NCBI GenBank assembly: GCA_026988135.1
Contig: JALSLT010000028.1
Coordinates: 1-16,260, forward strand
Reading direction: 5' to 3'
Origin: Desulfurobacterium sp.
Lineage (GTDB): Bacteria > Aquificota > Aquificia > Desulfurobacteriales > Desulfurobacteriaceae
DNA length: 16,260 nt
The number at the start of each line of letters is the position of its first letter. The stretch's first letter is position 1. Under the pieces are notes generated by a model. The model saw only the letters and a list, made by a program, of their open reading frames with translations. It made no database searches and was not told the origin of the DNA. The position numbers were made by a program, and so were the translations under genes. Shown here piece after piece: positions 1 to 7,429 of the stretch.

Positions 1-347
1 AAAATTATGTTAACGAGCTTGCAAAAAACCTTCCGTACGGCGCGCAAAGACGTCTTGAAATTGCAAGGGCTCTCGCTACGGAACCTACTGTTCTTCTGCT
101 TGATGAGCCGGCAGCTGGAATGAATCCGAAAGAGACAGAAGAGCTTATGGATTTGATTTACCATATAAGGGATAATGAGAACGTTTCTATTTTGCTGATA
201 GAGCATGATATGAAGCTTGTTATGAATATTTCTGAGGTAGTTTATGTGATGGAATACGGAAAACTTCTTGCCAGAGGGACTCCGGAGGAGATAAGGGAAA
301 ATCCTGCGGTTATCAAAGCATATCTTGGAGAGGAACACGATGCTTGA
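1..347 (+). CDS. livG: Branched-chain amino acid ABC transporter ATPase LivG, C-terminal part (5' partial)
   Basis: The gene enters from the left edge; the first full codon is at position 3 and the frame is open to TGA at 345-347. The visible 114 residues start just before the ABC signature, which has the LivG-type form LPYGAQRRLEIARAL instead of LSGGQ. Walker B follows (VLLLDEP), then AAGMNPKET, which is typical of LivG, and the H-loop in LIEHDMKLVM. The Walker A half lies outside the window. LivG and LivF are the two cytoplasmic ATPases that power LivHM permeases for leucine, isoleucine and valine; some family members carry urea or other amides instead, so the substrate is inferred. The gene overlaps livF by 8 bp, so the two are translationally coupled. 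An in-frame ATG at 120 is internal and is not the start. Confidence 0.93.
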   Translation, partial: NYVNELAKNLPYGAQRRLEIARALATEPTVLLLDEPAAGMNPKETEELMDLIYHIRDNENVSILLIEHDMKLVMNISEVVYVMEYGKLLARGTPEEIRENPAVIKAYLGEEHDA

Positions 348-1047
348 GATTAAAAATATAGATACTTTTTACGGAAATATACAGGCACTTCACGATATCT
401 CTTTTTTTGTAAATGAAGGGGAGATAGTTACCCTTATAGGTGCTAATGGTGCAGGTAAAACAACAACTCTTATGTCGATTTGCGGAGTGGTTCCTCCCGA
501 TTCCGGAGAGATACTATTCGAAGGAGAAAAAATTAACGGTTTATCTCCACATAAAATAGTAGCTAAGGGTATTATTCAGGTTCCCGAGGGGAGGATGATT
601 TTTCCTGAGCTTACTGTTATGGAAAATCTTGATATGGGTGCTTATCTTAGAAGAGATAAAGAAGAGATTAAAGGGAATCTCGAGTATGTTTTTGAGCTAT
701 TTCCGCGGCTTGCGGAGAGAAGAAATCAGCTTGGCGGAACTTTATCAGGTGGAGAACAACAGATGCTTGCTATAGGAAGGGCTCTTATGGCAAAGCCTAA
801 ACTTTTACTTCTTGATGAACCGAGTCTTGGGCTTGCTCCTCTCATAATCAAACAGATTTTTGATATTATTGTAAAAATCAACAAAGAGCATAATACCACT
901 ATTCTATTGGTTGAACAGAACGCTCATAAAGCTCTTCAGATTGCCGACAGGGGTTATGTTATAGAGAACGGAAGAATAACGATGGAAGATAAGGCGGAAA
1001 ATCTTCTTGATAATGAAGATGTTAAAAGAGCTTATCTTGGGTTTTAG
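340..1047 (+). CDS. livF: Branched-chain amino acid ABC transporter ATPase LivF
   Basis: This is a complete 235-residue ABC ATPase, the usual LivF length. Walker A is GANGAGKT (residues 34-41). The LivF-type IIQVPEGRMIFPELTV stretch follows the Q-loop region, and the signature LSGGEQQMLAIGRAL, Walker B LLLLDEPSLGLAP and H-loop LLVEQNAHKAL are all intact. It ends in RAYLGF, a common LivF terminus. I chose the ATG at 340 because GGAGAGG (327-333) lies 6 nt upstream and the protein then begins MLEIKNI, as LivF proteins do; an upstream in-frame TTG at 325 lacks such support. With LivG it should hydrolyse ATP to drive uptake of branched-chain amino acids through LivHM. It is the last gene of the operon, and a candidate hairpin follows its stop. 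Confidence 0.95.
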   Translation: MLEIKNIDTFYGNIQALHDISFFVNEGEIVTLIGANGAGKTTTLMSICGVVPPDSGEILFEGEKINGLSPHKIVAKGIIQVPEGRMIFPELTVMENLDMGAYLRRDKEEIKGNLEYVFELFPRLAERRNQLGGTLSGGEQQMLAIGRALMAKPKLLLLDEPSLGLAPLIIKQIFDIIVKINKEHNTTILLVEQNAHKALQIADRGYVIENGRITMEDKAENLLDNEDVKRAYLGF

Positions 1048-1080
1048 GAGGTTCTTTAGTGTCGAGAGCCTCTGATTTTA
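1048..1080 (+). terminator. Candidate terminator hairpin between convergent livF and tyrA
   Basis: GAGGTTCT (1048-1055) pairs with AGAGCCTC (1065-1072), giving an 8-bp stem with one G-U pair and a 9-nt loop, followed by TGATTTTATTT on the + strand. It starts directly after the livF stop and ends at the tyrA stop. The T-tract is interrupted, so it is moderate for livF; on the minus strand no T-run follows, so it is weak for tyrA. Confidence 0.45.
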
Positions 1081-1947
1081 TTTAATACGGTTTCTCTTTG
1101 TCCTAGCAATTTCAAAAAAATTTCTGAGGTTTTCCCGGTCATTTTTCTCTATGAGATTTTCGATGGTTGATAAGGTTTCTTTAAAAACTTTTATTGTTTC
1201 CAAAATATTTTCTTTGTTCTCAAAACAGATATCTCTCCACATTACGGGGTCGCTCATGGCTATCCGTGTGAAGTCTTTGAATCCTCCGCCGGTAAATCCA
1301 AATAGGTTTTCTCCCAGATTGGCAGACAATATATCTATCGTATCAACTATGGAATAAGCCACAATGTGTGGAAGATGGCTGACGGAAGCAAATATTTTGT
1401 CATGGTAGAATGGATTCATCTCTATAACTTCCGAACCAAGTTGCTTCCAGAGTTGTTTTATTTTTCTTTTTGCCGTTTTGTCCGTATTTTCTGTTGGAGT
1501 GATTATAAATTTTGCTCCTTTAAAAAGGTCCGGAACACTATTTTCAACACCTGATTTTTCAGTTCCGGCTATGGGATGGCCTCCGACGAATTTTGCAATA
1601 CCGTAAAGCTCTTTTTCACACAGGTAAACAAGGTTGCCTTTTACACTTCCCAGATCTGTGACTATGAACTTTTCTTTTTTGTTACATGTTTTCTTTTTTA
1701 TTGTTTCCAGAACACTTTTATATGTCCCTACGGGAGTTGCTATAACTATAAGGTCGGAAGATTTCAAAACTTCTCCTGAAGTATCTCCGTTGTCTATTAT
1801 CCCGAGGGATATGCCTTTATCTATTGTACTTGGGTTAAGATCAACGGCTGAAATTTTTCCTTTAAATCCACCTCTTTTCAAATTTAAGGCGAAAGAACCG
1901 CCTATAAGTCCCAGTCCTACTATTGATATATCATTGAAGTTATTCAT
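1078..1947 (-). CDS. tyrA: Prephenate dehydrogenase (TyrA)
   Basis: A 289-residue protein that converts prephenate (or arogenate) to the tyrosine precursor by NAD(P)-dependent oxidative decarboxylation in the cytoplasm. The Rossmann motif GLGLIGGS is at residues 11-18, with Asp36 (AVDLN) at the end of the second strand, which favours NAD over NADP. TDLGSVKG (98-105), GGHPIAGTEKSG (122-133, catalytic His124), HLPH (191-194) and FKDFTRIA (223-230, Arg228) match the catalytic and substrate-binding positions known in TyrA enzymes. There is no chorismate mutase or ACT domain, so it is a monofunctional form without an obvious built-in tyrosine-binding domain. The ATG directly follows the TAG of the aldolase gene, and its Shine-Dalgarno GGAGAG is made by the aldolase's last codons. 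It is the last gene of the minus-strand train. Prephenate versus arogenate preference cannot be read from sequence. Confidence 0.93.
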   Translation of the reverse strand: MNNFNDISIVGLGLIGGSFALNLKRGGFKGKISAVDLNPSTIDKGISLGIIDNGDTSGEVLKSSDLIVIATPVGTYKSVLETIKKKTCNKKEKFIVTDLGSVKGNLVYLCEKELYGIAKFVGGHPIAGTEKSGVENSVPDLFKGAKFIITPTENTDKTAKRKIKQLWKQLGSEVIEMNPFYHDKIFASVSHLPHIVAYSIVDTIDILSANLGENLFGFTGGGFKDFTRIAMSDPVMWRDICFENKENILETIKVFKETLSTIENLIEKNDRENLRNFFEIARTKRNRIK

Positions 1948-2520
1948 CTATCTCTCCATACTTTTTACTATCGAAATTATCTTGCATGAATTTTCCAGAG
2001 CGGACAGATATTTGTAGGCTTCTTCGAGGTTGGTGCCGATAGAAAAAGGGCCGTGAGATTTTATAACTGCTATTTTGCATTTTTTTAGAAGTTCCGGTAG
2101 TTTTTCGGCAACTTCGTCAGAACCGATAACTTTATTTGTCGAGAGAACAGGAACGTTTCCTACCAGGAATTTTATTTCGGAATCCAAAGGGACAATTTTA
2201 TCCGTTGTTAAAGATACAGCTACGGTATAAGGAGAGTGAGCATGAATAATTGCTTTAACTTCCGGAATAGCTTTGTATATACTTCTGTGAACTTTTAGCT
2301 CTACCGATGCTTGTTGGTCAAGGTCGGGGTTGTTTTTAAGCGTTGTTATAACTATGTCATTTTTTGTTAAAGAACCGAGCATTCTCCCGGATTTTTTTAT
2401 GAAAATATATTCGTTATATCTTACGCTTATGTTTCCTCCGTGACTGTCCGTTAGTCCGGATTGAAATAGTAGTTTTCCTATTTTTATCATCTCTTTTTTT
2501 AGTTGTTCCGTTCCGTTCAT
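1948..2520 (-). CDS. Class II aldolase/adducin family protein (FucA-like)
   Basis: A 190-residue protein of the L-fuculose-1-phosphate aldolase fold. DSHGGNISVR (25-34) is the phosphate-binding region. The family's active-site residues fall almost exactly where they lie in E. coli FucA: Glu74 (catalytic), His93 and His95 (IIHAHSPY) and His156 (KSHGPFSIG) as metal ligands. It therefore looks like an active metal-dependent aldolase or a related enzyme, cleaving or modifying a sugar phosphate. Family alternatives include methylthioribulose-1-phosphate dehydratase, ribulose-phosphate epimerase and 5-deoxyribulose-phosphate aldolase; the sequence does not decide. I chose the ATG at 2520 because it makes a 4-bp ATGA overlap with holB and has AGGAG (2531-2535) upstream; a longer in-frame form from 2559 would reach into holB. 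tyrA follows immediately. No sugar-catabolic genes are nearby. Confidence 0.85.
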   Translation of the reverse strand: MNGTEQLKKEMIKIGKLLFQSGLTDSHGGNISVRYNEYIFIKKSGRMLGSLTKNDIVITTLKNNPDLDQQASVELKVHRSIYKAIPEVKAIIHAHSPYTVAVSLTTDKIVPLDSEIKFLVGNVPVLSTNKVIGSDEVAEKLPELLKKCKIAVIKSHGPFSIGTNLEEAYKYLSALENSCKIISIVKSMER

Positions 2521-3341
2521 AATTTCTTTTCTCCTGTTGAAACGGTAATTAAAAGCCATTCTATGATACTTCGTGGTCTGGCGTAGAAATTAAGAAATAG
2601 CCTTGCTTTTTCAATAGGTTCAAACCAATCGAGAAATATTTTTTTTTCCGAAAATAGGATTTCAAGAGATTCGAGAAAAAGAGCGGTTTCTTCTCTCGTT
2701 ATTGATGAAAATTTTTCGGAAAAATCGATTGTTTTCTCCGGTAACGCTTTTTCTTTTAATAGTTGTATCAGTTGAAATATAAGTTCCGGAACCTGGCTGT
2801 TCAATAGGGCAATTGCTCTTCCCGGACTGTTACCGCAAATTTTAATGATTTTGTTATCGTAATTGATTCCTATATTTTTTAAAATCGTTTCGACTTGTGG
2901 TTTTGTCAGTTTTCCGAATCGAAAAATTTTACATCTTGACTTTATCGTTGAAATAAGGGCATTTCCCGATGAAGTTACAAGAATGAGATATCCGTAGGGA
3001 GGCGGTTCTTCGAGAGTTTTAAGCAAGGCGTTTGCTGCTTCTGGTTTCATTTTGTCGGCATTATCTATTATTACAACTTTTTTTTCGGTATTGACAGGTT
3101 TTTTTGAAAACCATAAAGAAAGTTCTCTTATTTCATTTATGGTAGGAGGTTTATCTTCACCTGTCATCTTTATTCCAAATTCACTTTTTGCGAGGAGTTT
3201 GCCTGTTCTTTTTGCTATCAGTTTTTTTCCTATGCCGTTGGGCCCACTAAATATGGAGGAAGCTGGAAATGTTTCTTTTTCAATGAGTTCACTGATTAGG
3301 TGAATCTGTTCCGTATGTCCTACAATACTACTAAACGGCAT
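2517..3341 (-). CDS. holB: DNA polymerase III delta' subunit (HolB)
   Basis: A 274-residue AAA+ clamp-loader subunit, shorter than E. coli delta' (334). The opening PFSSIVGH is typical of delta'/gamma. The P-loop region reads GPNGIGKK (33-40), keeping the lysine but lacking the usual following Ser/Thr. LLKTLEEPP (106-114) and the SRC motif (135-137), which carries the arginine finger, are present. The four-cysteine zinc module usually seen after the P-loop in delta' and gamma/tau is absent; the region runs straight from the P-loop helix to KKVVIIDNADKM. I chose the ATG at 3341 because GAGAG precedes it and family members begin near PF..IVGH; 3377 is an upstream in-frame alternative inside tmk. 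It overlaps tmk by 11 bp and the aldolase gene by 4 bp. The tmk-holB pairing is common in bacteria and supports the call over dnaX. Confidence 0.88.
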   Translation of the reverse strand: MPFSSIVGHTEQIHLISELIEKETFPASSIFSGPNGIGKKLIAKRTGKLLAKSEFGIKMTGEDKPPTINEIRELSLWFSKKPVNTEKKVVIIDNADKMKPEAANALLKTLEEPPPYGYLILVTSSGNALISTIKSRCKIFRFGKLTKPQVETILKNIGINYDNKIIKICGNSPGRAIALLNSQVPELIFQLIQLLKEKALPEKTIDFSEKFSSITREETALFLESLEILFSEKKIFLDWFEPIEKARLFLNFYARPRSIIEWLLITVSTGEKKL

Positions 3342-3945
3342 CTGTTTTTCTCTCAACGTTGGTTTTAACAATTTCAAAAATCTCTTCTATTGTTTTCCTT
3401 CCATCTATTACCACAACCCTATCCGGTTCTTTTTTTGCTATTTCAAGGTAGCCTTTTCTTACCATTTTGTGAAATTCAACAGCTTCTTTTTCTATTCTGT
3501 CTAATTTTCTTTTCTTGATTCTTTTAAGCCCCTCTGCTACAGGGATGTCTATTAAAAATGTTATATCTGGTTTTAAACCTTTACTGGCTATACTGTTCAG
3601 ATATTCAATCTTTTCTACAGGTATCTCTCTGCCAAATCCCTGATAGGCTACTGTTGCATCGGAAAATCGGTCGGAAATTACGATAGTGCCGTTTTTTAAA
3701 GCCGGTTTTATAAGGTTTTCAACATGAAAGGAGCGGGCAGCCATATAGAGGAAAAGTTCAGCATTTTCCGGAAAATGTTCTTTTTTCTCAGAAAGAATAA
3801 AATTCCTTATTTCTTCGGCTCCTGGAGTTCCTCCTGGCTCTCTTGTTGAAATGACCTCTATTCCCCTATCTAATAACCATTCGTAAAGAAGTTTCGCCTG
3901 GGTTGATTTTCCGCTTCCTTCCACACCTTCAAAACTTATAAACAT
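3331..3945 (-). CDS. tmk: Thymidylate kinase
   Basis: A 204-residue dTMP kinase, normal length, making dTDP from dTMP and ATP for DNA synthesis. The P-loop is GVEGSGKS (7-14), followed by the REPGGTPGAEEIR stretch (36-48) that binds thymidylate. The family's DR(Y/F/H) motif appears as SDRF (91-94), followed by ATVAYQGFGR. The lysine/arginine-rich stretch RIKKRKLDRIEKE fits the LID region. The ATG lies 7 bp after the HIT stop, with GAGGAT overlapping that stop as the ribosome site. The 3' end overlaps holB, so the two are very probably co-translated. Confidence 0.95.
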   Translation of the reverse strand: MFISFEGVEGSGKSTQAKLLYEWLLDRGIEVISTREPGGTPGAEEIRNFILSEKKEHFPENAELFLYMAARSFHVENLIKPALKNGTIVISDRFSDATVAYQGFGREIPVEKIEYLNSIASKGLKPDITFLIDIPVAEGLKRIKKRKLDRIEKEAVEFHKMVRKGYLEIAKKEPDRVVVIDGRKTIEEIFEIVKTNVERKTDAV

Positions 3946-3952
3946 TTTATCC

Positions 3953-4294
3953 TCATTTGCAAAGCATTTGTCCTAAAGGTTTTCCTGCGAACAGGTGAAA
4001 ATGGATGTGGTAAACTTCCTGTCCTCCGTCTTTGTTGCAGTTGACAAGGATTCTATAACCGTTCTCGTTAAAATTCATCTTTTTTGCTATCTTTTTTGCT
4101 ACTATAAAGATATGTCCTATAAGTTCTTTGTGCTTTTCCTCTATGTCATTTACGGTGGATATATGCTCCTTAGGAATAATGAGAATATGAATAGGTGCTT
4201 GGGGATTTATATCATGGAAAGCTACAACAAGCTCATCTTCATAGACTATTTTTGCTGGTATCTCTTTGTTCACTATTTTACAGAAGATACACAT
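3953..4294 (-). CDS. HIT family protein (histidine triad nucleotide-binding, HINT-like)
   Basis: A 113-residue protein with the full triad HIHFHLF (His96, His98, His100), preceded by the usual INPQAPIHILIIPKEHI stretch. It begins MCIFCKIVNKEIPA, where the CxxC (Cys2, Cys5) is the zinc-binding pair of many bacterial HINT proteins. The family hydrolyses purine nucleoside phosphoramidates and aminoacyl-adenylates; the physiological substrate here is unknown. The start is ATG at 4294: AGGAGG (4301-4306) sits 6 nt upstream of it, but only 3 nt upstream of an adjacent in-frame GTG at 4297. The lipoprotein stop TAA is at 4298-4300, so the ribosome site is inside that gene. Confidence 0.93.
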   Translation of the reverse strand: MCIFCKIVNKEIPAKIVYEDELVVAFHDINPQAPIHILIIPKEHISTVNDIEEKHKELIGHIFIVAKKIAKKMNFNENGYRILVNCNKDGGQEVYHIHFHLFAGKPLGQMLCK

Positions 4295-4297
4295 CAC

Positions 4298-5191
4298 TTA
4301 CCTCCTTGGGATTTTTATAGGGTTGCTCCTGTTGCCGTTTTTATCGATGGCTTCGATTGTAAATATACATTTTTTGTTTTCTGTCTGAAAATAAAGATTT
4401 TTCGTTTCTCCTATCGGTTTTCCGTTTAGGAGAATTATATATTTTTCTACATCTTCGGATGAAGAGGGTTCCCATATTAAAAAAATCTCTTTATCTGTTA
4501 TTTTTATGGCGGTTGGATTTTTTGGAGGTTTTGGAGGTATTTTATCTTCCGGTTTTACGATTATGATAGGACTGAAATTTCCTTTCAATTTCTTTTTGGC
4601 GAATCGGAATTTATATAAATATTTTTGTCCGTTTTTTACATTTTTGTCTATAAATTCGGAGTCTATAATTGTTTTATAAGGACTTATTGTTTTGAATTTT
4701 GCTTCTTCTTCCGTTTTAAAAACTTCAATCGGATATGGCGGATTTTTAAAGATTACTTTTACAAAACCGTCTCCTGAGAATTTGTTTTTTATTTTAGGGA
4801 CTTTTAGAATAGGTTTTTCTACTGTAAAGCAAACAGGTTCGGAAAATTCTCCGATATTGTCATTATATACTGCTGCTATTCTATAACAGACTTTTTCCCC
4901 GGGCTTTTTTTCCTTGTCAAGAAAGAAATTTCTTTCCGTTTTTATTTTCTCTTTTCCGAAATTTATATCTAATATATAGGTCAATTTTTCTTTTTGGGAA
5001 ATAATCTCCCCATCTATAAACTTTTTGGGTGGATTCCAGAATATTAAAGGATTTAGGATGTTTTGTTGATAGTCAGCTTTTTCTGGAGGAGCCGGTTCGA
5101 AAATTCTGGGAGGTAACGGTTCTCCCCTTTTTCCACAAGTGCTGAAAGAGGATAGTAGTAGAAACAGTAAAATCCATATACTTTTTCTCAC
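4298..5191 (-). CDS. Lipoprotein with fibronectin type III-like domains
   Basis: A 297-residue exported protein of unknown function. A positively charged start (MRKS) and hydrophobic run (residues 5-16) lead to Cys19, the likely lipidated residue. The lipobox SFSTC has Phe at -3 and is not ideal. The mature start CGKRGEPLPPRIFEP resembles the CGxKGPxxxP start of LptM/YifL-type small lipoproteins. The rest reads as beta-sandwich modules. The clearest is the C-terminal FN3-like domain (about 217-297), with PPKPPKNPTA, IFLIWEPS, DVEKYIILLNG and FTIEAIDKNGNRS. Two weaker ones lie at about 45-130 and 130-215. The start is GTG at 5191, in a GTGA overlap with the kinase stop, with AAGGAG 5 nt upstream. 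A role in envelope protein contacts is a guess. It follows the sensor kinase directly and could belong to that signalling module or simply share its mRNA. Confidence 0.75.
   Translation of the reverse strand: MRKSIWILLFLLLSSFSTCGKRGEPLPPRIFEPAPPEKADYQQNILNPLIFWNPPKKFIDGEIISQKEKLTYILDINFGKEKIKTERNFFLDKEKKPGEKVCYRIAAVYNDNIGEFSEPVCFTVEKPILKVPKIKNKFSGDGFVKVIFKNPPYPIEVFKTEEEAKFKTISPYKTIIDSEFIDKNVKNGQKYLYKFRFAKKKLKGNFSPIIIVKPEDKIPPKPPKNPTAIKITDKEIFLIWEPSSSEDVEKYIILLNGKPIGETKNLYFQTENKKCIFTIEAIDKNGNRSNPIKIPRR
4301..4306 (-). promoter_or_regulatory. Shine-Dalgarno deciding the HIT gene start
   Basis: AGGAGG on the minus strand, inside the end of the lipoprotein gene. Its 6-nt distance favours the ATG at 4294 over the adjoining GTG at 4297. 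Confidence 0.7.
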
Positions 5192-7422
5192 TTTTGCTCC
5201 TTGATTTTTGCAAGAATTCCGATTAAATTTTTAACATTTATAGGTTTTGTTATATAACCGTTAGCTCCGAGTTTTTTTGTTTTTATTTCGGTATCTTTAT
5301 ATGCGTCGGCAGTTAACATAAATATAGGAGTTTTGATACCTGCTTTTCTCAGTCTTTTAAGGGTCTCAAAACCGTCCATTACAGGCATTTGAATATCAAG
5401 AAATATTACATCATAATCGTTTTCTTTTGCCTTTTTATAAGCTTCAAAGCCGTTTTCAGCTATTTCTATTTTTAAATTGAATGTTTTTTCAAATATCTTT
5501 TCTATCAGTCTTCTGTTGATAGGTTCGTCTTCTACCGCTAATACTTTAAGATTTGAAAAGTCGTATAGCTTTAAATTGAGGGAGGCCTGTATCCCCTGTT
5601 TTTCTTCTTCTGTTTTTTCTCGTCCTTTCCGAAGTTTTATTGAAAAGTAGAATATGCTACCCTGTCCTGTTTCAGACTCAAACCAGATATCTCCACCCAT
5701 AAGCTTTGCAAGGGATTTTGAGATGTAAAGACCAAGACCTGTCCCACCGATATTGGCTGCGTCTAGTGAGGATATTCTTGAAAATGGTTTAAATATCTTT
5801 TTCTGTTTTTCTTTGGGAATTCCGATACCTGTGTCTTTTACGTAAAAGGTGATTTCTATATCCTGATAGTTTTTGTTTTCTTTTATGCTTTTTATTCCTA
5901 ATTCTATATTTCCTTCCTTTGTGTATTTAAAGGCGTTTGATAGAAGGTTAAATAGTACCTGTTTTATTCGCTTTTTATCGCCTATGAACAAGTGTTTAAA
6001 CATGGGGATTTTGTTGATAAACTTTACTTTTAGAGAGTTTTTTCTTGAAGAGGTTCCTATTATAACGTCTTGAATAATTTCATTAAGGTCAAATTCGTTT
6101 TCTTTAATTTCCATCTGTCCGGTTTGTATTTTTGTTGTATCCAGAAGGTCTTCTATCAACCCAAGAAGTTGTTGGGCTGATTTTTCGGCATTTTCTACGT
6201 ATTCCTGCTGCTCTTCGGGTAGTTTACTTTCGGTTAGCAGGTTTAAAAATCCTATTATTCCGTTTAACGGGGTTCTAAGTTCATGGGAAACAGAAGCTAT
6301 AAATATTTTTTCATTGTTAGTAAACTTTTTGAAAGTTTCTATTATTCTGTTTACATTTTTTGCTATTTCTCCAAGTTCGCCGGGAATTTTTTCATCCATT
6401 TTCTTGTTAAAATCACCTTTTATGATACCGGCAGTAACTGTTTTAATTTCGGCTATATTTTTATAGATGTCTTTTAATGTATAGAAAAAAAGCAAAGTAA
6501 TTGTAAAAAGGAAAGAGATAAAAAAAGTTCCTGCTAAAAACAGTTTTTTCTTTGTCTTTTCCTGAAGTGATGCTGTTTTTGCTATAGCTTTTTTGATTAT
6601 CCTAAATTCGATATTTTTTAAATTTTCTATCTGTTCCGTTTTTAATTTCCACCATTTTTCCGGGGAAATTTCTGCTTTTTTTCCGGACTTGAGATTTTTG
6701 GTTATCTTTTTTAGTTTTAGTCCCAGAGGTGTTAAATATATCTCATGATGTAATAAGCTATCTAACGATGGAGATATGTGGGATATAAATATCAGCTGTT
6801 TCTCATTACAGTATTCGTTTATTTTATCTTCAATTTCCTCGTTTACTCCTTTTGCAAGTCCGATTCCAATATAGGCTCTTAATTTTTCCTCTATATTTTT
6901 AATCCGGTCTATCGGATAAATTTCCCGGTCATAAATTTCTGGAATTTCATGAGGATTTTTGAAAAATATGTAAGATTCTTCTATTACTTTCGAATAAAAG
7001 CTGAATACTTCATTATAGTCTTTTGGGTTCATGATTACGTTATTTCTAATTTTTTCCAGATTTTTCAATTTTGAAGAAAGATGCTTTTGTATAGTTTTTG
7101 CAATAGGCAAGGAAGAGTTTTGGAGAGCTTCCTGAAGTTTTATAAGTTTTGCATCCAAAATGTTGCGTTCTTTTAAAAGTTCGTTTTTGAAGTATTTTAT
7201 TTTTGAAGCGGTGTATATTGTTGATAGCCCTCTTTCTTTAGCTACTTCGTTTATAAAGTCCGCAACTTTAAGAGAGAGTTTGGCATATTCGTGTTTTCTG
7301 TTGTTGGCTTTGTACTCTTGGTATCCTTTGTAAGTTATAAATGAAAAGTTTATTAGGAATGCAAGCAGGGAAACCGATATTATAAGGAGAAGTTTGCTTT
7401 TTAAAGAGAAGTATGTTTTCAT
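5188..7422 (-). CDS. NIT-domain hybrid sensor histidine kinase
   Basis: A 744-residue inner-membrane kinase. TM1 is about 10-31 and TM2 about 294-315. They flank a helical periplasmic domain (about 45-290) that opens with INEVAKERGLSTIYTAS, the hallmark of nitrate/nitrite-sensing NIT domains. A HAMP-like linker (about 320-370, GDFNKKMDEKIPGELGEIA) leads to HisKA with phospho-acceptor His380 (SVSHELRTPLNG). The ATPase domain has its N-box (VLFNLLSNAFKYT, 489-501), G1 (DTGIGIPKE) and G2 (GGTGLGLYISKSLA). A C-terminal receiver domain (about 623-744) has the acidic pair EDE, Asp676 (VIFLDIQMP) and Lys726 (ITKPI). All catalytic residues appear intact. The family autophosphorylates at His and passes phosphate to its own receiver, then to an HPt protein; a stand-alone HPt gene lies just upstream. 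The signal, nitrate or otherwise, is inferred from the NIT motif only. The start is ATG at 7422, 7 bp after the HPt stop; the ribosome site (AAGGA further upstream or AGGA adjacent) is poor. Confidence 0.9.
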   Translation of the reverse strand: MKTYFSLKSKLLLIISVSLLAFLINFSFITYKGYQEYKANNRKHEYAKLSLKVADFINEVAKERGLSTIYTASKIKYFKNELLKERNILDAKLIKLQEALQNSSLPIAKTIQKHLSSKLKNLEKIRNNVIMNPKDYNEVFSFYSKVIEESYIFFKNPHEIPEIYDREIYPIDRIKNIEEKLRAYIGIGLAKGVNEEIEDKINEYCNEKQLIFISHISPSLDSLLHHEIYLTPLGLKLKKITKNLKSGKKAEISPEKWWKLKTEQIENLKNIEFRIIKKAIAKTASLQEKTKKKLFLAGTFFISFLFTITLLFFYTLKDIYKNIAEIKTVTAGIIKGDFNKKMDEKIPGELGEIAKNVNRIIETFKKFTNNEKIFIASVSHELRTPLNGIIGFLNLLTESKLPEEQQEYVENAEKSAQQLLGLIEDLLDTTKIQTGQMEIKENEFDLNEIIQDVIIGTSSRKNSLKVKFINKIPMFKHLFIGDKKRIKQVLFNLLSNAFKYTKEGNIELGIKSIKENKNYQDIEITFYVKDTGIGIPKEKQKKIFKPFSRISSLDAANIGGTGLGLYISKSLAKLMGGDIWFESETGQGSIFYFSIKLRKGREKTEEEKQGIQASLNLKLYDFSNLKVLAVEDEPINRRLIEKIFEKTFNLKIEIAENGFEAYKKAKENDYDVIFLDIQMPVMDGFETLKRLRKAGIKTPIFMLTADAYKDTEIKTKKLGANGYITKPINVKNLIGILAKIKEQK

Positions 7423-7429
7423 TCCTGGC

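Noticed and set aside
1634..2017. 127-codon open frame on the + strand
   Set aside because: It is a shadow of tyrA and the aldolase gene, with no recognisable domain.
3995..4429. 144-codon open frame on the + strand
   Set aside because: It is opposite the HIT and lipoprotein genes, and its Phe/Tyr/Cys-rich translation is typical of an antisense shadow.
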